A stretch of 64,000 bases of DNA from Allosaccharopolyspora coralli (GCF_009664835.1 NZ_CP045929.1:3844001-3908000); one strand, 5' to 3'. Positions 38,518 to 48,688 are shown, numbered from the stretch's first letter. The notes: a model not told the origin generated them from the sequence alone. Numbers and translations are program-made.

Positions 38518-40167
38518 TCACTTCTTCGGGGCGGGACGGTTGACCTTCACGGTCTCCTGACCGACCTGGTCGGCGTCCATCGCCTCGGCCTCGGCCTCCT
38601 TCTGCGGTTCCGCGGACCCGCCCTCGGAGGTCGTGAACTGCTTCTTGAACTCGTCGACCGCCGAGACGATGGAGTTCGACGTGTCGTCCGAGAGCTTCTT
38701 CGACTCGACGATGTCCTTGAGCGCGGTTTCGTTCGTGCGGCGGAAGTACGCCAGGAACTCGCTCTCGAAACGCTGCACGTCCTCGGTCGGCACCGAGTCG
38801 AGGTGCCCCTGGGTCCCGAGGAACAGCGACACGACCTCGTCCTCGACCGGCAGCGGCTCGCCCTGTCCCTGCTTGAGGACCTCCATGAGGCGGGCACCAC
38901 GGTCGAGCTGGGCCTTCGATGCGGCGTCGAGGTCGGAGGCGAAGGCCGCGAAGGACTCGAGCTCGCGGTACTGCGCGAGGTCCAGACGCAGCGAACCGGA
39001 GACCGTCTTCATCGCCTTGATCTGCGCGGAACCACCCACACGCGACACCGAGATACCGACGTCGATGGCGGGGCGCTGTCCGGAGTTGAACAGGTCGGAC
39101 TGCAGGAAGCATTGACCGTCGGTGATGGAGATGACGTTCGTCGGGATGTAGGCCGACACGTCGTTCGCCTTGGTCTCGATGATCGGCAGGCCCGTCATCG
39201 ATCCGGCGCCCATCTCGTCGGAGAGCTTCGCACAGCGCTCCAGCAGGCGGGAGTGCAGGTAGAACACGTCGCCCGGGTAGGCCTCACGGCCCGGCGGGCG
39301 GCGCAGCAGCAGCGAGATCGCGCGGTAGGCCTCGGCCTGCTTGGTGAGATCGTCGAACACGATCAGGACGTGCTTGCCCTGGTACATCCAGTGCTGGCCG
39401 AGGGCCGAACCGGTGTAGGGCGCGAGCCACTTCAGACCCGGTGAGTCCGAGGCGGGGGCGGCGACGATGGTGGTGTACTCCATCGCGCCCGCGGCCTCGA
39501 GGGACCGCTTCACGCCGGCGATCGTGGAACCCTTCTGGCCGACCGCGACGTAGACGCAGCGCACCTGCTTGTCCGGGTCACCGCTGTCCCAGTTGGCCTT
39601 CTGGTTGATGATCGTGTCGACGGCGACCGTGGTCTTGCCCGTCTTACGGTCACCGATGACCAGCTGACGCTGCCCGCGGCCGATGGGGGTCATCGAGTCG
39701 ATGGCCTTGATGCCGGTCTGCAGCGGCTCGCCGACGCCCTGACGCTGTACGACCGTGGCGGCCTGCAGCTCCAGTGCACGGTGGTCCTCGCCGACGACGT
39801 CGCCGAGGCCGTCGAGGGGCCCGCCCAGCGGGTCGACCACGCGGCCGAGGAACCCGTCGCCCACCGGCACCGAGAGGACCTCACCGGTGCTCTTGACCTC
39901 CTGGCCCTCCTCGATGTTGTCGGAGTCGCCGAGGACGACCGCACCGATGGACTGGGCCTCGAGGTTCATCGCGACGCCCTTGACGCCGCCGGGGAACTCC
40001 AGCAGTTCCTCGGTCATGGCCGAAGGCAGACCCTCGACATGGGCGATGCCGTCACCGGTATCGGTGACGACGCCGACCTCCTCGCGGCTGACCTCCGGGG
40101 AGTAGCTGGAGACGTACTTCTCGATCGCACTGCGGATCTCGTCCGACGAGATCGTCAGCTCCGCCAT
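38518..40167 (-). CDS. atpA: ATP synthase F1 subunit alpha
   Basis: 549 residues; regulatory nucleotide-binding subunit. P-loop GDRKTGKT at 172-179; the family stretch [15 protein letters not shown] is exact. The C-terminal about 40 residues ([20 protein letters not shown]) is an acidic extension, common in actinobacteria, where the mycobacterial version limits hydrolysis. ATG 40167. Confidence 0.98.
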   Translation of the reverse strand: MAELTISSDEIRSAIEKYVSSYSPEVSREEVGVVTDTGDGIAHVEGLPSAMTEELLEFPGGVKGVAMNLEAQSIGAVVLGDSDNIEEGQEVKSTGEVLSVPVGDGFLGRVVDPLGGPLDGLGDVVGEDHRALELQAATVVQRQGVGEPLQTGIKAIDSMTPIGRGQRQLVIGDRKTGKTTVAVDTIINQKANWDSGDPDKQVRCVYVAVGQKGSTIAGVKRSLEAAGAMEYTTIVAAPASDSPGLKWLAPYTGSALGQHWMYQGKHVLIVFDDLTKQAEAYRAISLLLRRPPGREAYPGDVFYLHSRLLERCAKLSDEMGAGSMTGLPIIETKANDVSAYIPTNVISITDGQCFLQSDLFNSGQRPAIDVGISVSRVGGSAQIKAMKTVSGSLRLDLAQYRELESFAAFASDLDAASKAQLDRGARLMEVLKQGQGEPLPVEDEVVSLFLGTQGHLDSVPTEDVQRFESEFLAYFRRTNETALKDIVESKKLSDDTSNSIVSAVDEFKKQFTTSEGGSAEPQKEAEAEAMDADQVGQETVKVNRPAPKK

Positions 40168-40231
40168 GTCTCGTTCCTGCTCTCGGTTCGTTCGTGAGAA
40201 GTGAGTGTGTTCGCTCGCCTGGGGCTTCGGA

Positions 40232-41059
40232 TCAACCGGCGAGGTCGCGCCGCAGAGCCTGCAGACGCCCGGACGTGCTGCCGTCGATGACCTCGTCACC
40301 GACCCGGATCACCAACCCGCCGCCGATCTCGGGGTCCACTTCGAGATGGATCGCGATCGGTCGCGCGTAGATGTGTTGCAGCGTCGTGGCGAGCCGCTGC
40401 TGCTGCTCGTCGCTCAGCGGGACCGACGTGACGACGTGCGCCACCGACCGTTCCCGCCGCTTGGCCGACAACTCCGCCAGCTCCTCGAGCCCGTCGCTGA
40501 CGTGGCCGCGAGGGTGGCTGACCAGCTGCCGAACCAGGCTCTGCGTCACCGGCTCGACCTTGCCGTCGACCAGCTGGTCAACGACCACGGACTTGCCCTC
40601 GGCCGAAGCCGTCGGGTCCGACAAGAGACGCTCCAGGTCCGGGTCGGACCCGATGATGCGCCCCAGCCGGAACAGCTCGTCCTCGACTGCGTCCAGTCTG
40701 CCCGCCCGCTCGGCCTGCACGAGTAGTGCGGTACGGGCCAGGCGCTCGACGCCGTCGACGAGGTCGCGAGGACCCGACCAGCGAGACCGCACCGCCTCGA
40801 CGACGACCGGTAGCGCCCTGGTCCCGAGCTTGCCTCCGAACAGCTCGCGAGCCAAGCGTTCCCGGGAACTCGAGTCGGTGGAGGCATCGGCGAGAGCACG
40901 CCGCAGCCCGGACTCGCGGCCCAGCACGGCGGCGACCCCGAACAGCTCGTCGGCGAGCCCGGTGATCTCCGCGGGTCCGGCCCCGTCGGTGGCCTGCAGC
41001 AACTGCAGCTCGGTGGCTGCCAGTGCTTCCCGACTCGCGGCGTTCACGAGGGTGCTCAA
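40232..41059 (-). CDS. atpH: ATP synthase F1 subunit delta
   Basis: 275 residues; peripheral-stalk delta subunit, longer than the classical 180-residue protein because of an N-terminal extension region. Conserved C-terminal motif [23 protein letters not shown]. The TTG at 41059 ([15 protein letters not shown]) is chosen; GTG four codons later is an alternative. Confidence 0.93.
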   Translation of the reverse strand: MSTLVNAASREALAATELQLLQATDGAGPAEITGLADELFGVAAVLGRESGLRRALADASTDSSSRERLARELFGGKLGTRALPVVVEAVRSRWSGPRDLVDGVERLARTALLVQAERAGRLDAVEDELFRLGRIIGSDPDLERLLSDPTASAEGKSVVVDQLVDGKVEPVTQSLVRQLVSHPRGHVSDGLEELAELSAKRRERSVAHVVTSVPLSDEQQQRLATTLQHIYARPIAIHLEVDPEIGGGLVIRVGDEVIDGSTSGRLQALRRDLAG

Positions 41060-41133
41060 CTCTCAGCGCCTTTCACTCGTGGGCGATCGATCGTCTCGAC
41101 CATCGATCCGGTGCCCGTCTGGTTCGTACTCCG

Positions 41134-41694
41134 TCAGCTCTGGCTGGAGCCGGATGCCGGTGCTGCCGTCGTCTCGAGGTCGTCGAGGAACCGGTCCACG
41201 GTGCCGCGGCGACGGGCCTCGTCCTCGAGGGACTCACCGACGATCCGGTCGGCCAGATTGACTGCCTGCCTGCCGAGGTCGCCGCGGAGTTCGGCGACGA
41301 TCTGCGCACGCTGCGAGGCCAACTGACTCTGCCCGGCAGCCACGATCCGGTCGGACTCGGTCTGGGCCTGGGTCCGCATCTCCTCGACGATCTGCTGACC
41401 TTCGGCGCGGGCGTCGTCGCGAATCCGAGCCGCCTCGGCCCGCGCATCCGCCAGCTGCTCCTTGTACTGCTCGAGGGTGCGCTGCGCCTCGGCCTGGGCC
41501 TCTTCGGCGCGGGCGATGCCACCCTCGATCTTCTGGCTGCGCTCTTCGTAGAGCTTCTCGAAGCGCGGCACCGCGTACTTGTTCAGCACCCACAGCAGCA
41601 GGAGAAATGCCACGAGGCCGAGGATCAGCTCCGAGGGCATCGGCAGGATCGGGTTGTGCTCGCCTTCGGCGGCCAACACCATCTGCGTGTTCAT
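41134..41694 (-). CDS. atpF: ATP synthase Fo subunit b
   Basis: 186 residues: a single membrane helix (LILGLVAFLLLLWVLNKYA, about 20-42) and a long charged helix with YEERSQKIEGGIARAEEAQAEAQ forming the peripheral stalk. ATG 41694 has GGGAGA at seven bases; a TTG five codons earlier is possible. Confidence 0.95.
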   Translation of the reverse strand: MNTQMVLAAEGEHNPILPMPSELILGLVAFLLLLWVLNKYAVPRFEKLYEERSQKIEGGIARAEEAQAEAQRTLEQYKEQLADARAEAARIRDDARAEGQQIVEEMRTQAQTESDRIVAAGQSQLASQRAQIVAELRGDLGRQAVNLADRIVGESLEDEARRRGTVDRFLDDLETTAAPASGSSQS

Positions 41695-41726
41695 CACAAC
41701 GTCTCCCAACGCGTCGAGTACCTAAC

Positions 41727-41984
41727 TCAGGCTGCGGAGGCGATGAAGTAGACGACCAGGCCGATCAGGGCGAGCACCTCGACGAGAACGAACGAGATCC
41801 ACGCGATGCCCATGAGCTGGCTCTGAGCCTCCGGCTGACGGGCGGTGCCGTTGATGACGGCGGCCCAGATCAGACCCACACCCACACCGGGGCCGATGGC
41901 ACCGAGGCCGTAGCCGATGGCGGCGAGACCCGGGTTGATGGCACCGGCGGTGTCGGCGGCCTGCGCAAGAACGATGTTGCTCAC
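41727..41984 (-). CDS. atpE: ATP synthase Fo subunit c
   Basis: 85 residues: two helices in a hairpin with the polar loop [10 protein letters not shown]. Proton-binding Glu69 lies in [20 protein letters not shown] 41984 ([10 protein letters not shown]) preferred over the TTG two codons upstream on account of spacing to AAAGG. The start residues match relatives. Confidence 0.96.
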   Translation of the reverse strand: MSNIVLAQAADTAGAINPGLAAIGYGLGAIGPGVGVGLIWAAVINGTARQPEAQSQLMGIAWISFVLVEVLALIGLVVYFIASAA

Positions 41985-42044
41985 TCTCAACTACCTTTCA
42001 CTCGGTCCGCGGGATGCGGATCGGGAGTTCCGTGGGTCTGGACG

Positions 42045-42821
42045 TCAGTGCTCTTCTGCGAGCGCGCTGCCGATGTAGCTCGCGGACAGCAGCGCGAAGA
42101 TGTAGGCCTGCAGGACCTGGATCAGTGCCTCGACGAACGTCAGCACGATGGCGAACCCGAAACCGAGCAAGGACACCGGTTTGAGGAACGCGCTCGCCTC
42201 CACGAGCAGGTACTGGCCGCCGAGGGTGAACACCAGAAGCATGAGGTGGCCGGCGAACATCGCGGCGAACACTCGGATTGCCAACGCGAACGGGTTGGTC
42301 ACGAACTTCGAGATGAACTCGATCGGCGCGAGAAGCACGTAGATCGGCTTGGGCACGTTCGGTGGGAACATGATGCCCTTGAGGTAACCGGTGAAGCCGT
42401 GCCGCTTGAATCCGATGCCGTGATAAGTGACGTAGACCACGAGCATCAGCGCGATCGGGAACCCGATCTTCGCCATCGTGGGGAACTGCACCAGCGGAAT
42501 GATCCCGAACAGGTTGTTCACCAGAACGAAGGTGAAAAGCGCGAAGATGAGCGGGATGAAGGGCTTGAACTCCTTCGAACCGATCTGGTCCCGCGCGGTG
42601 TTCCGCGAGAAGTCGTAGATCTGCTCCGCGGCGAACTGGCCCTTCGAGGGAACCAACTGCATGTTCCGCGTCGTCACGACGAAGTAGGCACCGATGATCA
42701 CGACGGACAGTGCCACCAGCAGCATCGGCTTGGTGACCCCACCGAAGATCGGCGGCAAGAAAAAGCTATCGGCACCCGGCGGGACGAACGTCCCGCCTTG
42801 AGCCAGCACCAGCGCGCCCAA
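42045..42821 (-). CDS. atpB: ATP synthase Fo subunit a
   Basis: 258 residues, six helices; proton half-channels. Key features: NTARDQIGSKEF, NLFGIIPLVQFP, and the essential Arg region LAIRVFAAMFAGHLML, ending FVEALIQVLQAYIFALLSASYIGSAL. TTG 42821 follows AAGGAG at five bases. The first gene of the eight subunits; 238 bp separate it from atpI and probably hold the main atp promoter. Confidence 0.97.
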   Translation of the reverse strand: MGALVLAQGGTFVPPGADSFFLPPIFGGVTKPMLLVALSVVIIGAYFVVTTRNMQLVPSKGQFAAEQIYDFSRNTARDQIGSKEFKPFIPLIFALFTFVLVNNLFGIIPLVQFPTMAKIGFPIALMLVVYVTYHGIGFKRHGFTGYLKGIMFPPNVPKPIYVLLAPIEFISKFVTNPFALAIRVFAAMFAGHLMLLVFTLGGQYLLVEASAFLKPVSLLGFGFAIVLTFVEALIQVLQAYIFALLSASYIGSALAEEH

Positions 42822-43059
42822 CTGGGCTCCTTCCGGTTCTCCCGGTCGGCGTTCACTCCGCCGGGGGAATCGTCACGATTTGCACTTAACGTACCTGATA
42901 CCTGTCCGGAGACCCCGGGGGGCCCACCTTAACGTCGAGACCCGGCTCGACCACGCTCCCAGGTACTCGACCGTGCTGTTCAACGGCCTGACCGAGGCAA
43001 CGTCAAGCGATACTACCAACGAGTAACTTGCGGGTACGGGCACCCGCTCAGATCACCAC

Positions 43060-43560
43060 TCACGATCCGGCCACAGGCACGATCGTGGGAATCTTCGTCT
43101 TGCGGAATCCCTGCGCCTCCGCGGCGGTCCACACGAGCACCGTGGCTAGCATCGTCAGCGCCAGCGACATCGGATGCAACGCATCAACCCAGGTCAGCAG
43201 GGTCATGACAATCATCAGAACAAGAATCTTGCCCGTGTAACCGCCGAGTGCGACCGCCATCATCGCCATCGGGTGCATGCCCCGCGACCACTTGATGAGC
43301 CCGATCGTGGCCATCGAGGAAGCGGTCGCGACCGCGCCGCCCACCAGCGCACCGAGCACGCCCGACAGACCGACGACCAACCCGGCGACGACTGTGGCGA
43401 TCCCCACAGTGGCGATTCCCGGCCACAACGCGGTGCGGAGCATCGTGTCGGCGAGACGCCGCATCGCGGCCGCGTGCTCACCCTCCGGCTCAGCCTGCGG
43501 CGCGGAGGTACTCGCGATCGGCTCGGCGGCCGGTGGGGACGGATCGTGGGCTCGACTCAT
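43060..43560 (-). CDS. atpI: ATP synthase subunit I-like membrane protein
   Basis: 166 residues: polar Pro/Ala/Glu-rich N-terminus, then four helices (about 40-165) including GLVVGLSGVLGALVGGAVATAS and ALGGYTGKILVLMIVMTLL. AtpI-type proteins help assemble the c ring. ATG 43560 overlaps the wecA stop by one base (TGATG), showing coupled translation. Confidence 0.88.
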   Translation of the reverse strand: MSRAHDPSPPAAEPIASTSAPQAEPEGEHAAAMRRLADTMLRTALWPGIATVGIATVVAGLVVGLSGVLGALVGGAVATASSMATIGLIKWSRGMHPMAMMAVALGGYTGKILVLMIVMTLLTWVDALHPMSLALTMLATVLVWTAAEAQGFRKTKIPTIVPVAGS

Positions 43561-44735
43561 CAGACTTCTCGATCAGCAGGAGCGCTCCGCGCTCGAAGAC
43601 GGGGTACGAGCGAAACGATACCCGCCACCAGCACTCCCAGGCCGATGACACAGGCCACGGTCACCGGGTTCTCGAACAAAGTCAGCGAGACCGCACCGAA
43701 CGCGAGCACCGCCGCCCACAGATAGATCAGCATCACCGCGCGACGCTGCGAGTGGCCGATCTCCAACAGCCGGTGGTGGAGATGCATCTTGTCCGCATGG
43801 AAGGGGCTCTTACCGGCCCGAGTACGGCGCACCACGGCCATGATGAGGTCCAACAGCGGCACGAACAGCACCGCCGCCACCACCAGCAGCGGCGAGAGCA
43901 GCGCCAGCGCGTCCCGGCCGCCGAAGCGCGTGAAGTCCATCTTGCCTGCGGCCGTGGTGCTCGCCGTCGCCAACATCAAGCCGATCAACATGGACCCCGA
44001 GTCGCCCATGAAGATCTTCGCCGGTTGGAAGTTGTACGGCAGGAAACCCAGACACGCACCGGCGATCGTCGCCGCGATGAGCGCAGGCGGATATGCATTG
44101 ACGTCGCCGCCCTGGCTGCTCAGCAACCCCAGACAGAACACGCACGTGGCACTCGCCGCGATCAGGCCGATGCCCGAGGCCAACCCGTCGAGGCCGTCGA
44201 CGAAGTTCATCGCGTTGATCATCGTGACGACGAGCAACACGGTCAGCAACTGCCCCTGCGTGCTGTTCAACGACAGCAGCGAACCCACCGAGTTCGGGTC
44301 GTCGCCCCACGGCACCCAGAACAGGAACCACTGCACACCCAGCAGCACCAGAATCCCCGCTGCGGTGACCTGACCGGCGAGCTTCGTCAGCGAATCGAGC
44401 TCGAACCGGTCGTCGAGTGCTCCCACCAGGACGATCAGCCCACCGGCGAGCACCACGGCGATCGCGTCGGAGGAATAGTCGAAGCTGCGCGAGAGCACCG
44501 GCAGGTTGTTCGCCAGGAACATCCCGCCGAGCACGCCGCCGTACATGGCGACCCCACCCATACGCGGGATCGGTGTCAGATGAACGTCCCGCTGCCTCGG
44601 ATAGGCGACCGCACCGATCCGGATCGCCACCAGGCGAACCAGACCGGTCAGCAGGAACGTCACGGCCGCCGCGCTCAACGCGACGAGCATGTACTCGCGA
44701 ACCGGAAGTCCGGCAGGTGCCCAGGTCGGATCCAC
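43560..44735 (-). CDS. wecA: Undecaprenyl-phosphate GlcNAc-1-phosphate transferase (MraY family)
   Basis: 391 residues, about 10-11 helices. MraY/WecA signatures: PIPRMGGVAMYGG, the Asp-rich GALDDRFELDSLTK, NFVDGLDGLASG, and the loop FHADKMHLHHRLLEIGHSQR. Adds GlcNAc-1-P (or a related sugar) to undecaprenyl/decaprenyl phosphate, starting arabinogalactan linker or teichoic/O-antigen-like polymers. GTG 44735. Synteny with mycobacterial Rv1302. Confidence 0.93.
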   Translation of the reverse strand: MDPTWAPAGLPVREYMLVALSAAAVTFLLTGLVRLVAIRIGAVAYPRQRDVHLTPIPRMGGVAMYGGVLGGMFLANNLPVLSRSFDYSSDAIAVVLAGGLIVLVGALDDRFELDSLTKLAGQVTAAGILVLLGVQWFLFWVPWGDDPNSVGSLLSLNSTQGQLLTVLLVVTMINAMNFVDGLDGLASGIGLIAASATCVFCLGLLSSQGGDVNAYPPALIAATIAGACLGFLPYNFQPAKIFMGDSGSMLIGLMLATASTTAAGKMDFTRFGGRDALALLSPLLVVAAVLFVPLLDLIMAVVRRTRAGKSPFHADKMHLHHRLLEIGHSQRRAVMLIYLWAAVLAFGAVSLTLFENPVTVACVIGLGVLVAGIVSLVPRLRARSAPADREV

Positions 44736-44969
44736 GGCGCGTCACCCGCGCGGAGGCCGGAGCGACCGGCCGGACGCGTGCTCGCACCCTGGCAACGACA
44801 TGCTCACGCTCGGCGCTCCTCGTCGTGATGGATGGCGCGAAGACTCACTCCGCCTCTCGGTCGGCCACGCTATCGCCGGGCCGAACCCGCGCCACGCACC
44901 GGTCCACAGCAGCATTTTCGCCACGAACACCCGCCCGCCATGCTAGCCCGTTGCCGGTTCGGGCCGGGT

Positions 44970-45025
44970 GTGACAGGAAGGGAACCTTTCTGTCACCCGT
45001 GCGCGGAAGGTTCCCTTCCTGTCAC
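44970..45025. repeat. Family A palindrome, copy A13
   Basis: GTGACAGGAAGGGAACCTTT, right-hand GCGC centre, right arm GGTTCCCTTCCTGTCAC. It is the only repeat I recognise in the 311-bp gap between wecA and sua5. Confidence 0.9.
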
Positions 45026-45046
45026 ACCGATACCGGAGTCGAGCCG

Positions 45047-45694
45047 CTACGCGATGTCGACCTCGATGCCGAGCACCTCGTTGATCTCGCCGACGGTGAC
45101 CGCGCCCTCGCGCAGCACGCGCGGCTGCGCGGCGGTCAGATCGACGATCGTGGAGGCCACCGGCTCACCGGTCGGGCCACCGTCGAGGTAGACCGACACG
45201 CTGCTGCCGAGCTGATCGCGCGCGGAGAGAACGGTCTCGGGCGGCGGGTTCCCGGTGCGGTTGGCACTGGAGACCGCCATCGGCCCCACCTCACGCAGCA
45301 GGTCGAGCGCGACCGGGTGCAGCGGCATCCGCAGGTTCACCGTGCCGCCGGTGTCGCCGAGATCCCAGCTCAACGACGGTGCTTGCGGCAGCACCAGCGA
45401 CAGTCCGCCCGGCCAGAAGGATTCCACGAGAGCGCGCGCCTGCTTCGACACCGACAGCACGAGCCCATCCACTGTGGACCAGGAACCGACCAGGACCGGG
45501 ACCGGCATCGACCGGGAGCGTCCCTTCGCCGCGAGCAGCGCCCCCACCCCGTCGGAGTCGAACGCGTTCGCGCCGATCCCGTACACGGTGTCCGTGGGAA
45601 GAACCACGAGTCCGCCTGCGCGCACGGTGTTCGCGGCGGCGGTCAACCCGGCCGAGCGGCGGTCCGGGTCGGTGCAGTCGTAGAGGGAGCTCAC
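45047..45694 (-). CDS. Threonylcarbamoyl-AMP synthase (Sua5/YciO/YrdC)
   Basis: 215 residues; makes the TC-AMP used for N6-threonylcarbamoyladenosine in tRNA. Motifs: GGLVVLPTDTVYGIGANAF (the KxR/SxN-site region), RMPLHPVALDLL and GPMAVSSANRTGNPPP. It has no C-terminal Sua5 domain, so it is the YrdC-like form. GTG 45694. Corresponds to Rv1301 in synteny. Confidence 0.93.
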   Translation of the reverse strand: MSSLYDCTDPDRRSAGLTAAANTVRAGGLVVLPTDTVYGIGANAFDSDGVGALLAAKGRSRSMPVPVLVGSWSTVDGLVLSVSKQARALVESFWPGGLSLVLPQAPSLSWDLGDTGGTVNLRMPLHPVALDLLREVGPMAVSSANRTGNPPPETVLSARDQLGSSVSVYLDGGPTGEPVASTIVDLTAAQPRVLREGAVTVGEINEVLGIEVDIA

Positions 45695-45850
45695 TCCCCG
45701 ATCCTGGCACGTCGGCTCCACACCCGTGTCAGTGGTGCCCTCCGCCCGCCCGCGGGAATACCCTCGAGCCGGGTTCGCGTCCACAGCGGACCCGCACGGC
45801 ACTGGGGCCACCACGTCCCCGTTGCGCACCGGCGACGAACAGGAGAGCAG

Positions 45851-46750
45851 ATGCCCCACCCCGCCGAGGGCGTCGAGGTCGAACACGCGGAGTTCCCCGC
45901 GGGGAAGATCCGCCACTATCGCAGCGGCGACGGTGGGCCCGCGATCGTGCTGTTGCACGGCGGTGGGTTCGACAACGCGATGGTGACCTGGCGGCACACG
46001 ATCCCGATGCTGGCCGAAGACCACCGGGTGTTCCTGTTCGACCTCCCCGGACAAGGTGGCAGCAGACCGTGGCACGGGCGCGCCGACCAGCGCACTCTCG
46101 AGGAGGTGGTGCGGTGGATGTTCGACGTGTGGGGACTCGACGACGCCGTGCTCGTCGGGCATTCCATCGGCGGGAGCGTTGCCGCCGGATTCACGCTCCG
46201 GCATCCGCGACGCGTTCACGGACTCGTGCTCGTCGACTCCGCGGGTTTTCAGACCCGCATGCCTCGGCACCTGCCCACGTACCTGGCCGTGCGGTCCGGG
46301 CTCGGGACTCTCGCGACGAAGGTGTTGGGCCGCAACCGAGCGTTCACAGGTGCGGTGCTCGCCCGGTCGATCCTGACCGGCGGTGCGACGGTGCCGGACC
46401 TCGGTTCGCTGGTCGACGAGGTGAAGGACGAGGCGCGTCAGCGGCAGTCGGTTTTTCCGGACTGGTTGGATTCGGCGATCACCCGCAAGGGACTGTCGGT
46501 GAACCATCTGCCTCGGGCCGATCGGATCCACTGCCCCACGCTCGTTCTGCACGGTGAGCAGGATGCGGTGACGTCACCGGCGTCCGCGCGAGAGGCGGCG
46601 GGAGCGATCGCAGGCTCGAGGCTGCGAGCCATCGAAGGAGCCGGCCACTGGCCGGCGCGGGAACGGCCCACCGAGTTCAACGCCGCGCTGCGGAAGTTCG
46701 TCAACGAGCTACAGGGCGACGCAGGCGCCGACGAACCGGAGACCTCATGA
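45851..46750 (+). CDS. Alpha/beta hydrolase, third
   Basis: 299 residues. Motifs: VLLHGGGFDNAMVTWRHTIP, GHSIGGSV (Ser105), Asp in VLHGEQDAVTSP and His in IEGAGHWPARERP. Resembles meta-cleavage-type hydrolases. ATG 45851 follows AGGAGA. It overlaps the DUF2332 gene by four bases. This pair is inserted between sua5 and prmC, which are adjacent in mycobacteria. Confidence 0.9.
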   Translation: MPHPAEGVEVEHAEFPAGKIRHYRSGDGGPAIVLLHGGGFDNAMVTWRHTIPMLAEDHRVFLFDLPGQGGSRPWHGRADQRTLEEVVRWMFDVWGLDDAVLVGHSIGGSVAAGFTLRHPRRVHGLVLVDSAGFQTRMPRHLPTYLAVRSGLGTLATKVLGRNRAFTGAVLARSILTGGATVPDLGSLVDEVKDEARQRQSVFPDWLDSAITRKGLSVNHLPRADRIHCPTLVLHGEQDAVTSPASAREAAGAIAGSRLRAIEGAGHWPARERPTEFNAALRKFVNELQGDAGADEPETS

Positions 46751-47718
46751 GTTCCACGGACATATCCGAACGGTATTTGCGTTTCGCGGAGGAAGCGGCG
46801 GGGAGCTCACCGCTGTACGCGACACTCGCCCGCGCGGTCGCCGACGACGCACTCCTCTGCGAGTCGATCTCCGCACTGCCGGAACGCTGCCACCAGCCGA
46901 ACCTCCTTTTCGCCGCCGTCCAGTACGTAACCGGCTCGGCACCGGCCAGCGGCACCGATCTCTCCGCACGGACGTCCGTGCACTGGGACGACATCAGCGC
47001 CACCATGCGCAGCCGCTACACCCAGACGAACGAGGCCAATCGGTGCTCAGCCCTGCTGTTCGGCCTGCACGACCTGCCCGGGCCGCTCGCTGTGGTCGAA
47101 GTCGGTGCGAGCGCCGGACTGTGCCTTCAGCTCGACCGCTACACCTATCGATACACCGGAGCCGACCTCGCCACCCTCGGCACCGGGCCGTGCCCGCTCA
47201 CCTGCGAGCTCCAGCCTGGTGCGCGAGCGCCGCAACGGATCCCGGACATCGTATGGCGGGCCGGCCTCGACCAGAACCCGCTCGACGTGACCGACCAGGA
47301 CGACGTGCGCTGGCTCCGAAGCCTCGTGTGGCCCGGCATGCAGACACGGCTCGAACGACTCGACTCGGCGATCCGGGTGGCGCGGACGGCGCCACCCCGG
47401 ATCGATCGAGGCGATCTGGTCCAGGACCTGCCCGCGCTGCTCGACGAGGTGCCCGAGGGGACGACACCGGTCGTGCTGCACTCGGCCGTCCTCGCCTACG
47501 TCGACGCAGGCACGGTACGAGACTTCCTCGACGTCGTGGAGCAGGCAGGGGCCGTCCGTGTCGGCATCGAATCCCGGAAGGCCAGTCCCGCGCTCGCCGA
47601 CCACGCGGGATCGGAATCGGCGAACTTCACCTGGGGCTCGTTCGTCCTCGACCGCGACGGCTGCGTCCTCGCCCACTGCGAGTCGTACGGCTCCTGGCTG
47701 GCCCCGGTCGAGTCGTGA
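46747..47718 (+). CDS. DUF2332 protein
   Basis: 323 residues, DUF2332 family. The core reads GHPDLLR-like motifs GLHDLPGPLAVVEVGASAGLCLQLDRY, resembling a methyltransferase Rossmann turn (VEVGASAGL), and VVLHSAVLAYVDA. Hence it may bind S-adenosylmethionine, but this is not proven. ATG 46747 overlaps the hydrolase stop (ATGA). Its TGA stop is the first triplet of palindrome A14. Confidence 0.85.
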   Translation: MSSTDISERYLRFAEEAAGSSPLYATLARAVADDALLCESISALPERCHQPNLLFAAVQYVTGSAPASGTDLSARTSVHWDDISATMRSRYTQTNEANRCSALLFGLHDLPGPLAVVEVGASAGLCLQLDRYTYRYTGADLATLGTGPCPLTCELQPGARAPQRIPDIVWRAGLDQNPLDVTDQDDVRWLRSLVWPGMQTRLERLDSAIRVARTAPPRIDRGDLVQDLPALLDEVPEGTTPVVLHSAVLAYVDAGTVRDFLDVVEQAGAVRVGIESRKASPALADHAGSESANFTWGSFVLDRDGCVLAHCESYGSWLAPVES

Positions 47719-47770
47719 CAGTAAGGGAACTTTCCTGTCACCGGTGACAGGAAAGTTCCCTTACTGTCAC
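47715..47770. repeat. Family A palindrome, copy A14 (perfect), between convergent stops
   Basis: Exact 56-bp inverted repeat. Its left TGA is the DUF2332 stop and its right TCA (TGA on the other strand) is the prmC stop, so it can act as a shared bidirectional terminator. Confidence 0.97.
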
Positions 47771-48639
47771 CCCAGGTCGGCTCGGCGAGCTGTCGCGAAC
47801 CGCGGGCGGCCCGCCAGATCCGTGTGGTCCTGCACCGAGTCGAGCACCTTCCGCGCGGTGAGCAGCGCCGGCACCGAACCGCCGTGTGTGTCATCGTGCT
47901 CGACCGCGACCCCACCACCCGGCTTGAGCAACCGAGCCGCGCACCCGACGACGTGCCGAACCACATCCAGCCCGTCCCGACCGCCGAACACGGCGTCATG
48001 AGGGTCGTGCGCCCGCACTTCCGGGGGCACCGGGGTGCCCTCAGGCACGTACGGCGGATTGCACACCACGAGGTCGACGAGACCTTCCCACTCCATGAGC
48101 AGCATTGAGTCGGCGACGTCGCCCGAGTACAGGCTGATCGGTGTTTCCCCTGCCTGCGCCTGCGCGTCGGCGTTACGCCTCGCCCACGCCAACGCTCCCG
48201 AGTCGCGTTCCACTGCATGCACCGCCGCGTCCGGACGTGCTTTCGCGACGGCCAACGCGAGCGCCCCGGATCCCGTGCAGAGATCGACTACCACCGGCGA
48301 GTCCACGCCCTCGAGAGTCGCCAAGCCCCATGCCAGCAGCAGTTCCGTCTCCGGCCGCGGCACGAACACCCCCGGGCCGACGGCGAGGCTCACGTCCCCG
48401 ATCGACGACGTGCCCGTCAGATGCTGCAACGGAACCCGGGTCGCACGACGCCGCACGAGATCGTTGAGTGCCTCGACAACCGCTGGGTCGACCAGGGGAA
48501 CCATCATGAGCTTCGTGCGTTCGACCCCGAGCAAATGCGCGGCGAGCAGTTCAGCGTCCGTACGGGGGCTCGGCACACCGGCGACGGACAGCACGCGTTC
48601 CGCGTCCAGGATGGCCAAACGAAGTGGGTGTCGACTCAC
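47767..48639 (-). CDS. prmC: Peptide chain release factor N5-glutamine methyltransferase
   Basis: 290 residues; methylates the Gln of the GGQ motif in RF-1/RF-2. Substrate motif NPPY at 194-197 (VVCNPPYVPEG), SAM loop VVDLCTGSGALALAVA, and VFVPRPETELL are all present. ATG 48639. It lies after its substrate gene prfA in the operon order, separated by A15/B4. Confidence 0.95.
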   Translation of the reverse strand: MSRHPLRLAILDAERVLSVAGVPSPRTDAELLAAHLLGVERTKLMMVPLVDPAVVEALNDLVRRRATRVPLQHLTGTSSIGDVSLAVGPGVFVPRPETELLLAWGLATLEGVDSPVVVDLCTGSGALALAVAKARPDAAVHAVERDSGALAWARRNADAQAQAGETPISLYSGDVADSMLLMEWEGLVDLVVCNPPYVPEGTPVPPEVRAHDPHDAVFGGRDGLDVVRHVVGCAARLLKPGGGVAVEHDDTHGGSVPALLTARKVLDSVQDHTDLAGRPRFATARRADLG

Positions 48640-48688
48640 GGGGAAAGCTTAAAGCGATCATCGCCCGCTTCGCGCGCAGCTCCGGCGA

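Noticed and set aside
41607-42932. 441-residue plus-strand ORF across atpE and atpB
   Set aside because: The minus strand carries the intact ATP synthase subunits.
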